From: Hortaea werneckii
Taxonomy: Eukaryota; Ascomycota; Dothideomycetes; Mycosphaerellales; Teratosphaeriaceae
Assembly (NCBI GenBank): GCA_037044905.1
Contig: JBAOKB010000154.1
Coordinates: forward strand, 310,001 to 374,000
Direction of reading: 5' to 3'
Length of the DNA stretch: 64,000 nucleotides
Shown: piece after piece, positions 43,919 to 55,369 of the stretch
How the letters are laid out: each line of letters begins with the position of its first letter
How positions within the stretch are numbered: position 1 is the first letter of the stretch
Notes under the pieces: model-generated
The model's database searches: none
What the model was told of the DNA's origin: nothing
What the model saw: the letters and a program-made list of their open reading frames with translations, nothing else
Position numbers and translations under genes: made by a program

Positions 43919-45294
43919 ATGAAGAACTATAAAAGCAAGCAGCCTGCTCGCAAGGCTTATAGGAGTTCTTCGACTACGCCACTGCCTTCCTTGCCGATCA
44001 TCGACAGCACTACTGCATCAGATGCGGAGAGTTATCCATCAGCGATTTGGTCCGATACTAATGCTTCCAAGGGAGCGGAGGATTCAATTCAAGGGAGAGA
44101 TGTCGGCGACACAGACAAATCCACTCGCTCCAACGATTCAGGAAAGAGCTCCCAGGGCGATGAAAAGCACGCCACTCCGCGACCAGCAAGCCGAGCCGGC
44201 TCCTGGGATCGATGGCTGGATCGTGTGCTCTCGAGAACGCCTTACGAGAAATCCGCGAAGCAGAAGACCTCCCACTCGTACAGACAGTACGGCCTCAAGT
44301 GTGAGATCGGAGTACAGGAGTCCTACTCACTCACCTACCGACAGATCCTTGAGTTCGGACACCATCACCAGTCAAGTGCCTCGGCCTGATTCGCACATGT
44401 GGGTACCTGCCATTCTTCTACCATAGTATTTGGAGCTGATGGATCGCAGGCACCGTATCCGTCGTCTACATGAGCCTCATCAGGACCTCATTATTGAAAT
44501 GCGCGAAGCTAAAACAGAACATCCATCATCTGGCTCCGGGATCGTGGTTTTATCCGGAACTCGCTCGGTTGTATGTGCCGCGAGCTTGCGTTTTGCCAGA
44601 CTCTGTGAAGGGCCGTTGAAAGTGAGTACCTACATTATTTTGACAATAAGTTCACGATGCTGAAATCTTATTCCAGGGCCAGAAAGTCCGGATCCAGATG
44701 CCTGATGAGGAGAAGCCGGATATTGTGGCCCGGTTTCTCGGATATACGGAGGGATCTTGCAGTCCCATGGCATATCCTCTGCCCTCGAAAGAAGTAAGCA
44801 ATTTCCTGCAATGCATGTACTTCGCTGTACGCTGGAGCTGCAAAGGCTTTGGATGGGCGGCCGTGAGCGCCTTCGAGTCGATGGTCTTGACTCAAGACAT
44901 GGATACCCTCAGGGAGACGGTCAAAGATGTGGTGTCCGAGTTCGACAATGAAGCACCCGAGGCTGAAGCGGTCCGGTATTGCTTACTTCACGGGCTCGCC
45001 TGTCGTGGCGAGGATATAATGTCGGATCCGCTCTGCCGCGTGAGACTTCGGAAGTTCGCGGGCTCGCCGCTTACTGCGTTGGGCGAGTTCATGCGGCAGA
45101 GACATTTCGATGCCAGGCTACCGATATATGAGGTTGCAACGTCTCCAACGGGGTTCACTGAGGAAAAATTTAAGCCTCATCAGTCTGCTGCTTGGGACCC
45201 GTTTGACGAACCCGGGGACGTAGAAGCTCGAAAGATGGAGAATGGGAAGCATCGGTCTACCTCTGTCAGCTCTGTTAGCTCTTCCAAGTCTTGA
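43919..45294 (+). CDS. BTB/POZ-like domain protein
   Basis: Probably a divergent BTB/POZ protein. The start is the ATG at 43919 (MKNYKSKQPARKAYRSS). A disordered Ser/Thr-rich N-terminus extends to an intron 44399-44449 (51 bases). Then comes DLIIEMREAKTEH, SGIVVLSGTRSVVCAASLRF and ARLCEGPLK, the spacing of a BTB strand-helix core (D-hx-h...VH+xVLxxxSxxF). An intron 44622-44676 (55 bases, GTGAGT...TTCCAG) leads to GQKVRIQMPDEEKPDIVARF and LGYTEG, matching the next BTB block. The C-terminal half is helical without a named domain. One extra base near 44262-44275 shifts the frame between AKQKTS and TDSTASSVRSEY. The BTB assignment rests on pattern only. Confidence 0.65.
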
Positions 45295-45474
45295 CAGAGT
45301 GGATAGAGATAGGGCAACTGGATCCGGACAATATGTATTGGCTGTCTGTCTCAAAAGCGAGTGATTCATACTGATTACATAGCTAGCTGACATAGTTGTA
45401 AGCAACTTCATACTTGACCACCAGTCCCTTTAAGCACTCCTTCGCACATGTGCCGTACTGATACCATTTAGCAA

Positions 45475-48400
45475 TCAAAGCCAGTCATGAACAAGCTTAC
45501 GTATCTTCGCGGCTTCGTCGCTGCGCTTTTGTAGACGTTGCTGCCTCTCGTGTGAAGCAGCCTTCACAGTCGTAACCATTTCTTGCAACTGATCACTGCA
45601 CTTCCCCAGCTCCTTTCTGAGTTTCTTCTTTCGCTGCATTAATCCATCCATGTGCTCTTTGTAGAGTAAGGAATGAGTCTCTTCCATTTGAGCGACAAGT
45701 CTTGTACCGCGACTGCGATAGTCTTCAACAACTTCCCGAGCGGCTGTCTCACGATCGATGAGGCTACGCATAAGCCTGTGGGAGACAGTCACCAACTCAT
45801 CAAACAAGTTGACTTGATACGGCTGCAGAGCATTGCGCCAAATACCGATATCACGCATGGTATCCGTCGTGTCAGCTGATGCATCTGTGGAATTCGAATC
45901 GTCGCTGGACCAACTAGGTCGACGCTTTGAGCTATGCTTCTTCGGTGCTTGATCAATGACAGGTAGCCTATTCCTACTGCCCGCTTGGTGACCGAAGTCG
46001 ACCCCAGCTTCACCTGCTTGCTTGAAAAGCTTTTGAGTAAAGTTTGAATGAGGTCCGGTCTTGGACGATTCTTTTCGAGCGCTTTCAAAGCCGGTGAAGG
46101 GATCGGCCTCAGGAGGTGCAGCGGCATCACGAATGACCAAGCTATCAGATTCCACTCTCCGTATCGCCATCCCCGTGATTGCTTGCGAATCTTCCTGCGG
46201 CGAATTAGGCTTAATTTTGATGTTGCTTGACATGATTTCCGGCTGATGTGATGGCGGTAGGACATGCTGATCAAACGGGCCTGTCTCTGCGTTCGGTCCT
46301 GTAGCACGCTGGCTTTGAGCGTTGTGTATATGCTGGGAAATGAGGCGATCAGACGACAGATTGGCTTGCTGGGAGTAGACCTCGAGAGCAGTAGCGTTCG
46401 CTGGAACTTCAAATCCTCGAGGAACTGGACTTCCGCGAAAATCAACGTTGCCTTGCGATGGATTCCGTGTGGGCTTCTCGAGAGGCGCCTTCTTGATAAT
46501 AGGCGCGGATATTGCGTTTGGACCATAAGTATAGCAACCCTTGGCAGAGTGCGCATTGCCTTCAGAGGCGCTCAGATTGGAAGCGGACGACTTCGCTGTT
46601 GGTTTGGCGCGTTTTGCGATGGGCCGATCTTCATCCTGGGTAATGGCGCTGCGTTTCTTAGAGCTTGTAAGACTTGCATCGCCCTTCGTTCTCGAAGACC
46701 CTTTCTCTTGCATCTCAAAAGCCTTGTGCGGAGCAAGTGCTGGCGGCTGCGATTTGCCAGCCTTTGAATCTTTTGGTGGTAGGGGCGGCATAGCCAATTG
46801 CGATTCAGTACGAGCTGGCTGGTTTTGCTCGTCTATATCGTTGACCACAACAGCGTTCTCATAGTCATCGAAGTTTGCAGGCGCGTCGGACGAGTAAGAT
46901 GCTTGTTGTTCTTGACCAGCTTTGGACAACTTGGGAGCACGTTCTCGATATGGCGCCTTTTTTGGTGAAGGCACATGTGTGTCATTCTTTTTGAAGAAGC
47001 CTGCAAGTGCCTCGTCAACAGTGCTAGCTACATTGGCGGAATGAGAAGAGCAGTTGGTTCGACTGGTCCTCACGCTAGCTGCGACGGAAGAAGTCGCAGG
47101 TGGCTTTTGACTACGACGACCTGGAATCGAGACACGGCTGCTGCCAGCTCCAAGGCCCTTGGTCGCCCAAGGGGGAGAACTCGACTTTTCGGATCGACTT
47201 GCCCATGCCGAGCCGGAAGCAGTTTTCATCATAATAGACCCTTGGTTCCGGGGACCAGTATCGCCAAAGCTGATGATGTTTGCTTTGCGTGACATAACCG
47301 TCAATCCTGTGCCAGGCGTCTTAGAAGATCGGACGTTTTCCAGCGGTGGGCTCGACTGTGCTGTCGCAGGCGTTCTCGGTGCTTTCATTGTCGATCTTGA
47401 CTCACGACGATAGCTTGCTGCAGGTGTCTCCGTCTGTGGCGGGGGCCCATCAAGGTCGGAAGGTGTAGATGAGCATTCATCCGACAGTAGGATAGCGCTC
47501 TGCTGAGAGGCTCCTGGCCTTTTTTCCCCTAATTGACGGGGCGCGATAGTCACATCGTTGAAGTCTGCCTTCGTTCTTACAGGAGGAAACCTATCGTGGT
47601 CTGAGTAGGCCACTACCTGCTTCTCAAAATCCTCAATAGTCTCGTCAGGTCGAGCTTTATTGTGGGGAGCAATGTGCAAATTCGGTGGCTCGAGGGGAAG
47701 ATCGTGGGCCCGAGAAGACATTTGCCCCTTTTGAGCGTCTGAATGAGCCTGCGTTTTTGCCTCATAGTCGACCGGAATGGCTTTTACAGCGTTTGGCGCA
47801 CAATCGCCTACAGATATTTCTGACTGCTTTCCTATCAGAGACTGCATTCCATTGGCAAGCGCCTTTTTCGGTGCTGGCAGGCGCTGCCTTTGTAACCGAA
47901 GAGAGGCACCGCAACCTGTACGAGATTTCACAGTCGCGCCGTTTGACTTTGCGACGACAGCCGGCTTTGTTGAAGTACGATCTTCCAGCGAAGATTCGCG
48001 GATTCTGTACGTGGAGCCACGCGCGGGGGCATTCTGGCGTTTCAAGCTGTCAGCTTTCGGTTTCGGCCTCTTGAGGGCTCCAGGTACACTCGTCAAGTGT
48101 GTGTTTCTATTGTCGTCGGCGCGGCCTTTGGAGTCACAGGAGGGATCGGGCTCCTTCGTCTGGCGTTGGTTGGCGGAGCGAAGCGAGTTTGACAGGCCAT
48201 CACTCTGTTTGCCGCAAACAACATCCTTTGATTGGTCTCTCAAATCTTTTGCAGTTGGCAATTTGGTGTTTCGGTCGCAGTCCTGGAGCGGCTGCCTCGA
48301 CCTTTCTGCTACTGCTTTCTCACCAGAAGCAGCAGTCTTGCTGAGCTTGCTTGCGATTTCACTCGTCTGAGCCTTTGGTGTTGGATCACCAGGGCTAAAT

Positions 48401-48894
48401 CCCTCTCGTTTGGCATTAAGAGCAGCTACTGACGAGCCGAATTGCGTCGATTTCGATGCATCTTGTACAGGCTTGTTTGTCAAGCTTGCGTTTGAGATGC
48501 GTTGCGTCGTACTCGGCACCACGTCCAGCACCGCCGGTTGCGTAGGGGCGTTTGAGCGAAGCCCATTAGGTTTCTTTGCAACAGGCTTCGAGACTCGCTG
48601 GTCTGCATTCGTTAGTACGAAAGTCGAAACGTGCCGTGGCTTACATACTTTTCATGACGTCCGAGGAATCTTGCGCAAGCTTGCCCCCCTTCCTGTCTTG
48701 CGCGTCCGACGTGTCTGACTAGACTTTGCGCTCTTGTCTTGAATAGGACTATCCTTGGCTACAGCTGACTTCTGAGCAATATCATCCGTGGCATCGGCAA
48801 CGTGGGCAGAGCTACGGGTGCGTCCTGGTGTGCATGCGTCTTGGCTCACATTAATCAGCTCTTCACTTTGAAAGCTGCTGACCTTGAGTGCCAT
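45475..48894 (-). CDS. Large disordered nuclear-type protein with C-terminal coiled coil
   Basis: I do not recognise this family. Exon 1 starts at 48894 (MALKVSSFQSEELINVSQDA). Intron 48648-48603 (46 bases, GTATGT, ACTAAC branch, GCAG) joins VMK to NQRVSKPVAKKP. One G appears missing from a G6 run at 48684-48689, which would otherwise give TGRGGKLAQDSSDVMK. Exon 2 encodes about 1,040 residues. Most is Ser/Pro/Lys-rich and disordered, with several basic clusters (SKKRSAITQDEDRPIAKRAK). The last 130 residues are ordered: DIGIWRNALQPYQVNLFDEL, then a long coiled coil (MQRKKKLRKELGKCSDQLQE) to the stop at 45475. Such an architecture is common in chromatin- or cytoskeleton-associated proteins, which is only a suggestion. 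Confidence 0.75.
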
Positions 48895-49125
48895 CTGAGC
48901 GCGACGGATCGAGGTTCAAGACGGAGGCGAGGAAAAGATGCGGTCGGTCAGACGAGGTGAGGTTTAGGCAGCCTTCGCGCTAGTCCCTGTGTGGATCCGC
49001 AGGATGCTCCTTCCTCGCATGGGACAGAGGCGGATATCTGACAAGCCGGATTCACTGCTGAGTGTAAAAGAATGAGAGAGAGACTGCTTTCAATGTATCA
49101 ATACATGGTATACGGAAGGATAATT

Positions 49126-50286
49126 CTACCCACGAATCTGCAATTCTGCCTTCTCTACATCCGGCTGTATGGGGCTCTTCGATATCCGAGATGCTAAGCT
49201 CTTTCCGTCCTTGACCGCGATTTCTCCATCGTCTACATCGTCTCCACCATCTGCTATGGATCGCTCACCATCACCGAACATTGGCTTGAAGAAGCTATCG
49301 TAACTTGCCCACACAGCTTTGAAAATGGCGCCACTAAACTCTCGTAGCCATTGTGGTTGCCGGCCATGTTTATCCTGGAACATGGGACTCATCAAGAAGA
49401 TGAAGGAAACGATTGGCAACCACAGGGTCAAGAATATGAATTGACCAACCCGCTGCTTTGCGCCCTTCAAAGTGTATGGGTGGATTGAGTGAAGGTAGTC
49501 GCAGTACTCGAAAGGAAGCCCGCACTCATTCGCGCCATCCGTTATGAGCTTGAGGTAGCGTGCGGATGGCTGGGCATAGCTTGTGTCTGGTCGCTGCAAT
49601 CGACCTCCATCCTTTGGAGGGTCTTCGCCAGGTGGCGTTGCTGGCGCGAATAGCGTGTGTGCCTTGAAGGGTGGTGTTGTTGGGTTTTGCGGGACTGGCA
49701 GACAAGGATCGTCTGAGGCAAAAGGATGGCAATCTACTAATATATCGTGATAGGAAGACCCACCGCCCTCCGTTGCAATGATGTGCGCATAGTCTTCCGG
49801 AGTCACTTCATACACTACGCCAATGAGTCCCTTGTGCCATCGATCTTTTCTGTAGCCCTCGTCAGGCCGACCCTCAGCACCCAGCAGAGGAGTCTTCTCG
49901 GTACAATCTTTGGTCGGAGGCTTTGTGGGATCGTGGCCCGGATCACGAGATCCGCTGTTGGCGAAACAAGGCTCTGCATAAGGAATACCCGGGAGGTCGA
50001 ACGTCAATCTTAATGATGGAACTTGGACGTTGATCTGCGACAATGGCTTGATTCCTCGGTTACCACGGAATGTCTCGTTGGAGAGGTTCGAGCCATAAGC
50101 CAAGTATAGCACGCTCTCTTTCTTGGATGTGGCGTTCTCGAGGTATTCTTGCGTGTCGTACGCGACGTCGCTGAACGATTTAGCCAGTCGTTCCTCTGAA
50201 GGACGCGGTGCTTTGCTATGTGCTGGAGCGCGTGCCATTCTGTACACGCTGGCTAGCTCGGATACGGCAACTGCTTGTCGGTCCAT
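49126..50286 (-). CDS. GliK/gamma-glutamyl cyclotransferase-like membrane protein
   Basis: A GGCT-fold protein of the fungal GliK type. Gamma-glutamyl cyclotransferases release 5-oxoproline from gamma-glutamyl substrates, and GliK acts in gliotoxin synthesis. The first ATG in frame is at 50286 (MDRQAVAVSELASVYRMA), giving 386 residues without introns. The substrate loop is intact (VLYLAYGSNLSNETF), and the catalytic Glu lies in IIATEGGGSSYHDIL. A hydrophilic insert of about 40 residues (PGHDPTKPPTKDCTEKTPLL) splits the domain. One transmembrane segment follows it (VGQFIFLTLWLPIVSFIFLM), then a charged tail. No other epipolythiodioxopiperazine genes are nearby, so a gliotoxin-like role is not supported. 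Glutathione or gamma-glutamyl-peptide turnover is more likely. Confidence 0.85.
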   Translation of the reverse strand: MDRQAVAVSELASVYRMARAPAHSKAPRPSEERLAKSFSDVAYDTQEYLENATSKKESVLYLAYGSNLSNETFRGNRGIKPLSQINVQVPSLRLTFDLPGIPYAEPCFANSGSRDPGHDPTKPPTKDCTEKTPLLGAEGRPDEGYRKDRWHKGLIGVVYEVTPEDYAHIIATEGGGSSYHDILVDCHPFASDDPCLPVPQNPTTPPFKAHTLFAPATPPGEDPPKDGGRLQRPDTSYAQPSARYLKLITDGANECGLPFEYCDYLHSIHPYTLKGAKQRVGQFIFLTLWLPIVSFIFLMSPMFQDKHGRQPQWLREFSGAIFKAVWASYDSFFKPMFGDGERSIADGGDDVDDGEIAVKDGKSLASRISKSPIQPDVEKAELQIRG

Positions 50287-50588
50287 TTCGAGGCTGTCAC
50301 TGTCTCCAATATCACCACACAATGTGTTCTGCTCCAAAAGGTGTCACTCCTATTGAAAGACGATGAAGGCAAGATTATTTCATCAACGGGTCATGCATGA
50401 TTGCTTATCAACCCAAAGGAGCTCTCGGACCTGAACTCAGATCCCTGCTCCATCTCGAACGGCTCGCCGGCGATAACATCTCCGATCCGAGGCCCAGCTA
50501 ACCTTCCCTTCCTCATATCACCAGAACTCGAGGACCGTCATTCCAGCCCAACTGTCGCGCCTCGGAGAGCATTGCACGAGTACTCACC

Positions 50589-50897
50589 ATGCCTTCCGAA
50601 AAGCCAGTCGCCTCAGCGAATGGTACCGATGAAGCTGATCTCGCCAAAGTAGGTCATGATCCGTCGACATCTTCGAAACCACCTAACCAGCACGTTTAGG
50701 CCTTCCAGGAGCTTGCAAGGGGCGAGCAGACCGCGTCGGCACTAGAAGATCAGTTGACGAGCATGGAAGCAAGGATTGAAGAGTTGCTTGCACGAGCCGA
50801 AAGAGAGCAGCAGGACGCAGCAAGCGGCGAGAGACAAGAGTCCGGTTCAAGAGATGGCTCGCATGAAACCCGAACAGATACGCATGAACCGAAATGA
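50589..50897 (+). CDS. Small two-exon coiled-coil protein (85 residues)
   Basis: A short gene easily missed because neither exon alone is long. Exon 1 is 50589-50648 (MPSEKPVASANGTDEADLAK). Intron 50649-50699 is 51 bases (GTAGGT, CCTAAC branch, TTTAG). Exon 2 is 50700-50897. Splicing is phase 0 and yields 85 residues. The centre (AFQELARGEQTASALEDQLT, then SMEARIEELLARAEREQQDA) is a strong amphipathic helix and likely coiled coil. The tail is polar. Canonical splice signals, a clean stop and the coherent helix across the junction support a real gene. The family is not recognised, and a subunit of a small complex is an inference. It is divergent from the GliK-like gene. Confidence 0.75.
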
Positions 50898-51438
50898 GTC
50901 GAAATGAATGCAGCGACAAAGAAGCAATTGCGCCATTACAGCCCTCTAAAGCAGAGGACCGCTCGAGATTGAACATGCCCTCCGGGAAAGCAAGTCCGTT
51001 CCCATGATTCCTTGCAGTGTGCGTAGTTCTGTTGAAGACTACACACTTCAAGACTATGCCCCCCGAGCTCGACGTATGGTCCTGCATGGTGACCAAGAGC
51101 AGAATTGGCTTGGAGAGAACATCTCGATGACCTTCATGGTCCTGCGGCGCACTGTTCGCGCATGTCGTGGCCAGTGGCTATAACCCTCTTCTATACTGAG
51201 GGTACAAGTGAGCTATACACGCGACCTGCACTTACCGGTCCTGTTTTCGCGAAGGAAGTTGAGACAATAGATCATGGTTGAGCTTACATACGAGGCCCGG
51301 GCGCGCAACGCCGAGACCAAGATCGAATGATCGGGGTATTGGTATCTGACACTATGCACGAAAGCGGAATTAATGGGGCGCCGTAGACTTGGTCGGCTCG
51401 CCATGGACTCGCAAACACATCACGACATTCTCATACTT
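50898..51438. other. Convergent intergenic region
   Basis: A 541-base stretch between the small coiled-coil gene and MRI1, which converge. No family-like frame is seen. Confidence 0.4.
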
Positions 51439-52668
51439 CTATAGCCCACCAACACTGTTTGGCTTCACACTCTCATGATGCGCTTCCATCGCCACTGTCA
51501 GGTCGAACTTGCCGTTTGAGTCCTTCTCCACCACACCAATCTCCGTGACTATCCCATCAATCAAATCCGCTGGCGTAACGTCAAAAGCAGGGTTCCACAC
51601 GTCGATGCCTTTCGCTGCTATGCTGACGGTCTCCTGTTGGTTGAGATCCAAATCGACGCCATCAAACCGCGGGCCCTTAATCATGGTCATCTCCTTGCCG
51701 GCTCTCTCCTCGATGGTTATGTCAGCACCTGATTTGGTTTCCAGATCGATCGTCGTTCGTGGCGCCGCGATTAGGAATTTGACGCCATGGTACTTTGCTG
51801 TAATCGCGAGTTGGTATGTACCGATCTTGTTGGCAGTGTCTCCGTTCGCTGCAACACGATCTGCGCCCACCACTATGGCCGTAATACGCTCGGTACTGCC
51901 TTTCAGTCGAAGAAGTGCAGATGCCATAGAATCCGTGATTAGCGTGGCAGGGATCTTGTCGTGCACCAGTTCGAATGCTGTCAATCTTGACCCTTGATTG
52001 TAAGGCCTTGTCTCGGTGCAAAAGGCTTGCTTGAGGGATCCATTCGAGTGCAACGACCGTACGACACCGAGCGCCGTGCCATAGCCTGCTGTTGCAAGCG
52101 AGCTACAATTTGTCAGGTGTGCGCTTCAGGACATTGGCGGGAACACAGTTGAAACAACCTACCCAGTATTGCAATGCGTCACTACGCTTACCTTGCCACC
52201 GCCGGCCTGCTTTTCGATCCATTCAGCGCCGTACTTGCCAATGCCCTCATTGTCAGATACGTCAGAAATAAGCATCTGAGCCGCAGCGTCGCAATAAGCC
52301 TTAGCAACGGAATCACCGCTGCTCTGCTCAGCGCCAGCAGCGGACTCGACAATCTTTTTCAGCTTTCGCGCTGCATCTGCCAAGTTGACCGCGGTAGGTC
52401 GGCTCGTGACCAAATAGTCAAGCTTTTCTACAACGAGCGCGGCAACCTCCTCAGCTTTGTCTGATAATGTAGTGTTTTGCAACTCGACCGCAAGAGACAA
52501 CGCGGCGACTATCGCAATGGCCGGTGCACCGCGGGTCCGCATTTCTTTAATGGCATGCCACCCATCTTCGGCCGACCTGACAGCATCGTACTCCTCCTGA
52601 TGTGGAAGCTTGAGCTGGTTCAGGATCTCCAAGCTCCCTGGCTGGTATCTGACTGCTTGAAGCACCAT
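51439..52668 (-). CDS. MRI1: Methylthioribose-1-phosphate isomerase
   Basis: Converts 5-methylthioribose-1-phosphate to 5-methylthioribulose-1-phosphate in the methionine salvage pathway; a member of the eIF2B-alpha/beta/delta-like family. Exon 1 is 52668-52163 (MVLQAVRYQPGSLEILNQL). Intron 52162-52103 is 60 bases (GTAGGT, CCTGAC branch, TTGTAG). Exon 2 is 52102-51439. The spliced product is 389 residues, a normal length, in perfect frame. Active-site features are MRTRGAPAIAIVAALSLAVE, the catalytic Cys in VVTHCNTG just before the splice, RPYNQGSRLTAFELV and the catalytic Asp in VVGADRVAANGDTANKIGTY. It is divergent from the aldo-keto reductase. Identification is firm. Confidence 0.95.
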
Positions 52669-52891
52669 TTTGGCCCACGACGTTACTCTACCATCTCAGT
52701 AGTCCAGTACCACTCGCGCAGAAATGTTTCGGTTCAGGAACCCGGTGGGGCGGTGAGCAGAGCTCATCGATTCTGCCACCATACGTCATGCTGGGAGACA
52801 TACCCACTTACCTCTTACGGACATTGGCAACATAAGACAGTGTCATCGACTCGTTTATTTTTTTGACAACACCTCAACACTGCTTACGAAA

Positions 52892-53803
52892 ATGGCCTCT
52901 TCACAGACGCTCCAGTCCTCGCTGAAGCTCAGCAGCGGCAATCAGCTGCCCATCCTCGGCTTTGGCGTCTGGGACAGTCCAAGCAATCTCACGACCAAAT
53001 CATGTCTGGAAGCTCTCAAGGTCGGCTACAGACACATCGATACTGCACAGGTATATGGCAATGAGGCCGAAGTTGGTGAGGCCGTGCGCCAGTCCGGCTT
53101 GAAGAGAGACGATGTCTGGATCACAAGCAAGATCTACTCAGCTGCTGCTGATGTGCCGTCAACATATCAAAAGTGCTTGGAGAGTGTGACGAAGATCGAT
53201 GGCGACAAGGGTTACCTGGATCTATTCCTCATTCACAATGCCGCTGTTGGCGCGGAACCTAGGAAGAAGATGTGGCAGGCTATGGAGCAGTTGTACGGAG
53301 AGGGCAAGCTGAAGAGCATTGGTGTCAGGTAAGCTCATCTGACGTTAGTAAGTTGCAGCGAGTCGTCTTGCTAACGCGAACATTGTAGCAACTTCGGTGT
53401 CGGACACCTCGAAGACTTGAAGAGCTACGCCAAAGTCTGGCCGCCTTCAGTCAACCAACTCGAACTGCACCCGTGGAACCAACAGCGGGAGGTGGTCGAC
53501 TACTGCAAGAAGAACGGCATCGCGGTGGAGGCTTACTGCCCGCTCGTGCGGAACAAGAAGGCCGAGGATCCTACCCTGAACGAAGTCGCGAAGAAGCACA
53601 ACAAGACGACCGCCCAGGTGTTGGTGAGATACTGCATAGAGAAGGACTGGTCACCGCTGCCGAAGAGCGACAACCCAGGTCGCATTGCGCAGAACGCCGA
53701 TGTGTTCAGCTTCCAGCTGGACAAGAGTGATATGGAGAAGCTAGACGCGCAGCCTCAGGAACCAGCGCTCGTCCTCGCCGTCGATAACGAGTCGAAGGCC
53801 TAA
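52892..53803 (+). CDS. Aldo-keto reductase
   Basis: An NADPH-dependent carbonyl reductase of the AKR superfamily (diketogulonate-reductase-like). Exon 1 is 52892-53328, intron 53329-53388 (60 bases, GTAAGC, GCTAAC branch, TTGTAG), exon 2 53389-53803. The product is 283 residues. The catalytic tetrad is visible: Asp and Tyr in YRHIDTAQVYGNEAEVGEA, Lys in ITSKIYS and His in LDLFLIHNAAVG. The cofactor-binding end reads LPKSDNPGRIAQNADVFSF, with a Ser-Asp pair where many family members have a KS-N-xxRI motif. Later barrel strands are IGVSNFGVGHLEDL and VNQLELHPWNQQ. The frame is clean throughout. The physiological substrate cannot be inferred. Confidence 0.93.
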
Positions 53804-54148
53804 GGGCACCGGCAAGGCATGGGCAACAGGACTTCACTAGCCATTGAGCGGCATATAGGACTGCATAGATGATAGAGGACACAGTCTCTGTACTAAAAGC
53901 ATTTCCCCACTTACAGTCTAAACTTGCTATAAGAATCTCAAAAATCAAAAGGCATCTCATTGCTGTAGGGGCAATATTGCTAACCGAAGGCACGATATGG
54001 TAGCATTAAGAGCGAGAAAGCTAACGGGGAGGATTCATGAGTATAGAACAATATTACTAGTCGGAGGGTTCCTCATCGAGTTCGAATTGATCCTTTCTAG
54101 TGACTATGCAATCTAGACCAGACTCCCCTGACCTGTTCCATCGTCCTC
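53804..54148. other. Convergent intergenic gap
   Basis: A 345-base region between convergent stops, probably both 3' UTRs. Nothing else seen. Confidence 0.4.
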
Positions 54149-54874
54149 TCACGCAATCCGAACCTGAAGCTTCCTCCCTCCCACCATCTGACCCTCGAGC
54201 TTCCCCCTCGCCATCTCCGCCTGTCCCGGATCTCCAAACCGTAACCTCACATCCGTCACGCTCTCCCCGCCATGCACCGTCTCCTCCGTCACAAGCTCGA
54301 CGTACTCCACTCCTTCCTCCATCAGCGCTTCCACCCCTTCCCGGAAATCCCGCAACCTCCATGTCGCCACTCGTGCGACGCCCAGGGTATCCGAGGTTGT
54401 GACCTTGCGCTGTCTTCCAGCTGATAAGAGAAGGTGTTCGCCCCCAGCTGGACGCCAGCACTCGACTACTACTGGCATCTCTACCTCCGCAGCGACTTTC
54501 CTTGAAGGCTTCTTCACCTTGTGCTTGCAAGTTATCAGCCTTTCCATGTCCTTTGCTCTGAAAGCGGAGCATAGTCCCAACTTACCGGAACCTTCTTCCC
54601 CCGTCGCTTTTTCGGGCCTCGAGAGTCCGGCTGTCCATCCATTTGCAGATCGGTCTCTTTACGTTTCAGACTCGAGGTTGTAGTGGTAGTGGTATATTCC
54701 TCGTTGCGTTGGGTTAGGGCGGCGAACGCTGAGTTCGCTGAGGCAGACTGTTTTGGTGAGGGTTAGTGGTGGAGTCATAAAAGGGAAAGAAGTGAGACGC
54801 ACGAGCAGACCGCGGCCTTGAGCGCGGCTTTGCTTGCGGAGTTTGCCTAGGATGCTGTTCTTTGTGGCTGGCAT
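54149..54874 (-). CDS. Small basic protein with RRM-like C-terminus, three exons
   Basis: Not firmly recognised. Exons are 54874-54803 (MPATKNSILGKLRKQSRAQG), 54747-54586 and 54523-54149. Introns are 54802-54748 (55 bases, GTGCGT...AACAG) and 54585-54524 (62 bases, GTAAGT...GCAAG). All joins keep frame, giving 202 residues. The middle is strongly basic (GPKKRRGKKVPHKVKKPSRK), suggesting a nuclear or nucleic-acid-binding protein. The C-terminal 100 residues alternate strands and helices and end SVTDVRLRFGDPGQAEMARG then VGGRKLQVRI. This resembles the last strand-helix-strand of an RRM, without clear RNP aromatic motifs. RNA binding is therefore a suggestion only. Confidence 0.7.
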
Positions 54875-55369
54875 GTTTCGTGTTGATGAGGTGTGAAGGA
54901 GCTGTTCGTGACGGTGTCCGATGTTTTGTTGGAAGTGGAAGCTGAGATGTTACTCGGACCTTTGACTACTGTGGAAGGCAACAAATATTAAAATGAAGGC
55001 GTGTAGTTAGCTGGTAGTGAGTGCCCCAACATGTCGGGTGGCCTGTACATGTGATAGCGGGTGTGAGCACGCCTCCGAGTCGAAGCAGCAGCTTTATGCA
55101 CAAGCTTGTTGAAAAAACGGCCTTCATGTGGCACAAATGAACAGTTCCAAATGCAAATGACAGCTTCGTTTGCTAGCCACCTGTTATCTTCAGAAGCAAT
55201 TCCCGTGACTTTGCAGCCGTATGTCTAAATGCATCGCAGGTCCGCATGCCCGCCTCGTCACCACGCAATAGCAAGTTCCACCAACGCCGACGCTAGAAAG
55301 CAGCATATCATCCCACATGTACATCATGCACATGTACATCATGTGTCCGTGTCTCGACGATCATCACGT
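54875..55369. other. Intergenic region with a short tandem repeat
   Basis: A 495-base gap upstream of the basic protein and downstream of DEN1. It contains two tandem copies of a 15-base unit (ACATGTACATCATGC) near 55316-55345, each holding the palindrome ACATGT. No gene seen. Confidence 0.45.

Noticed and set aside
49126..50286. Part of a gliotoxin-type gene cluster
   Set aside because: Only the GliK-like gene is present. The neighbours are a coiled-coil gene, MRI1 and a disordered protein.
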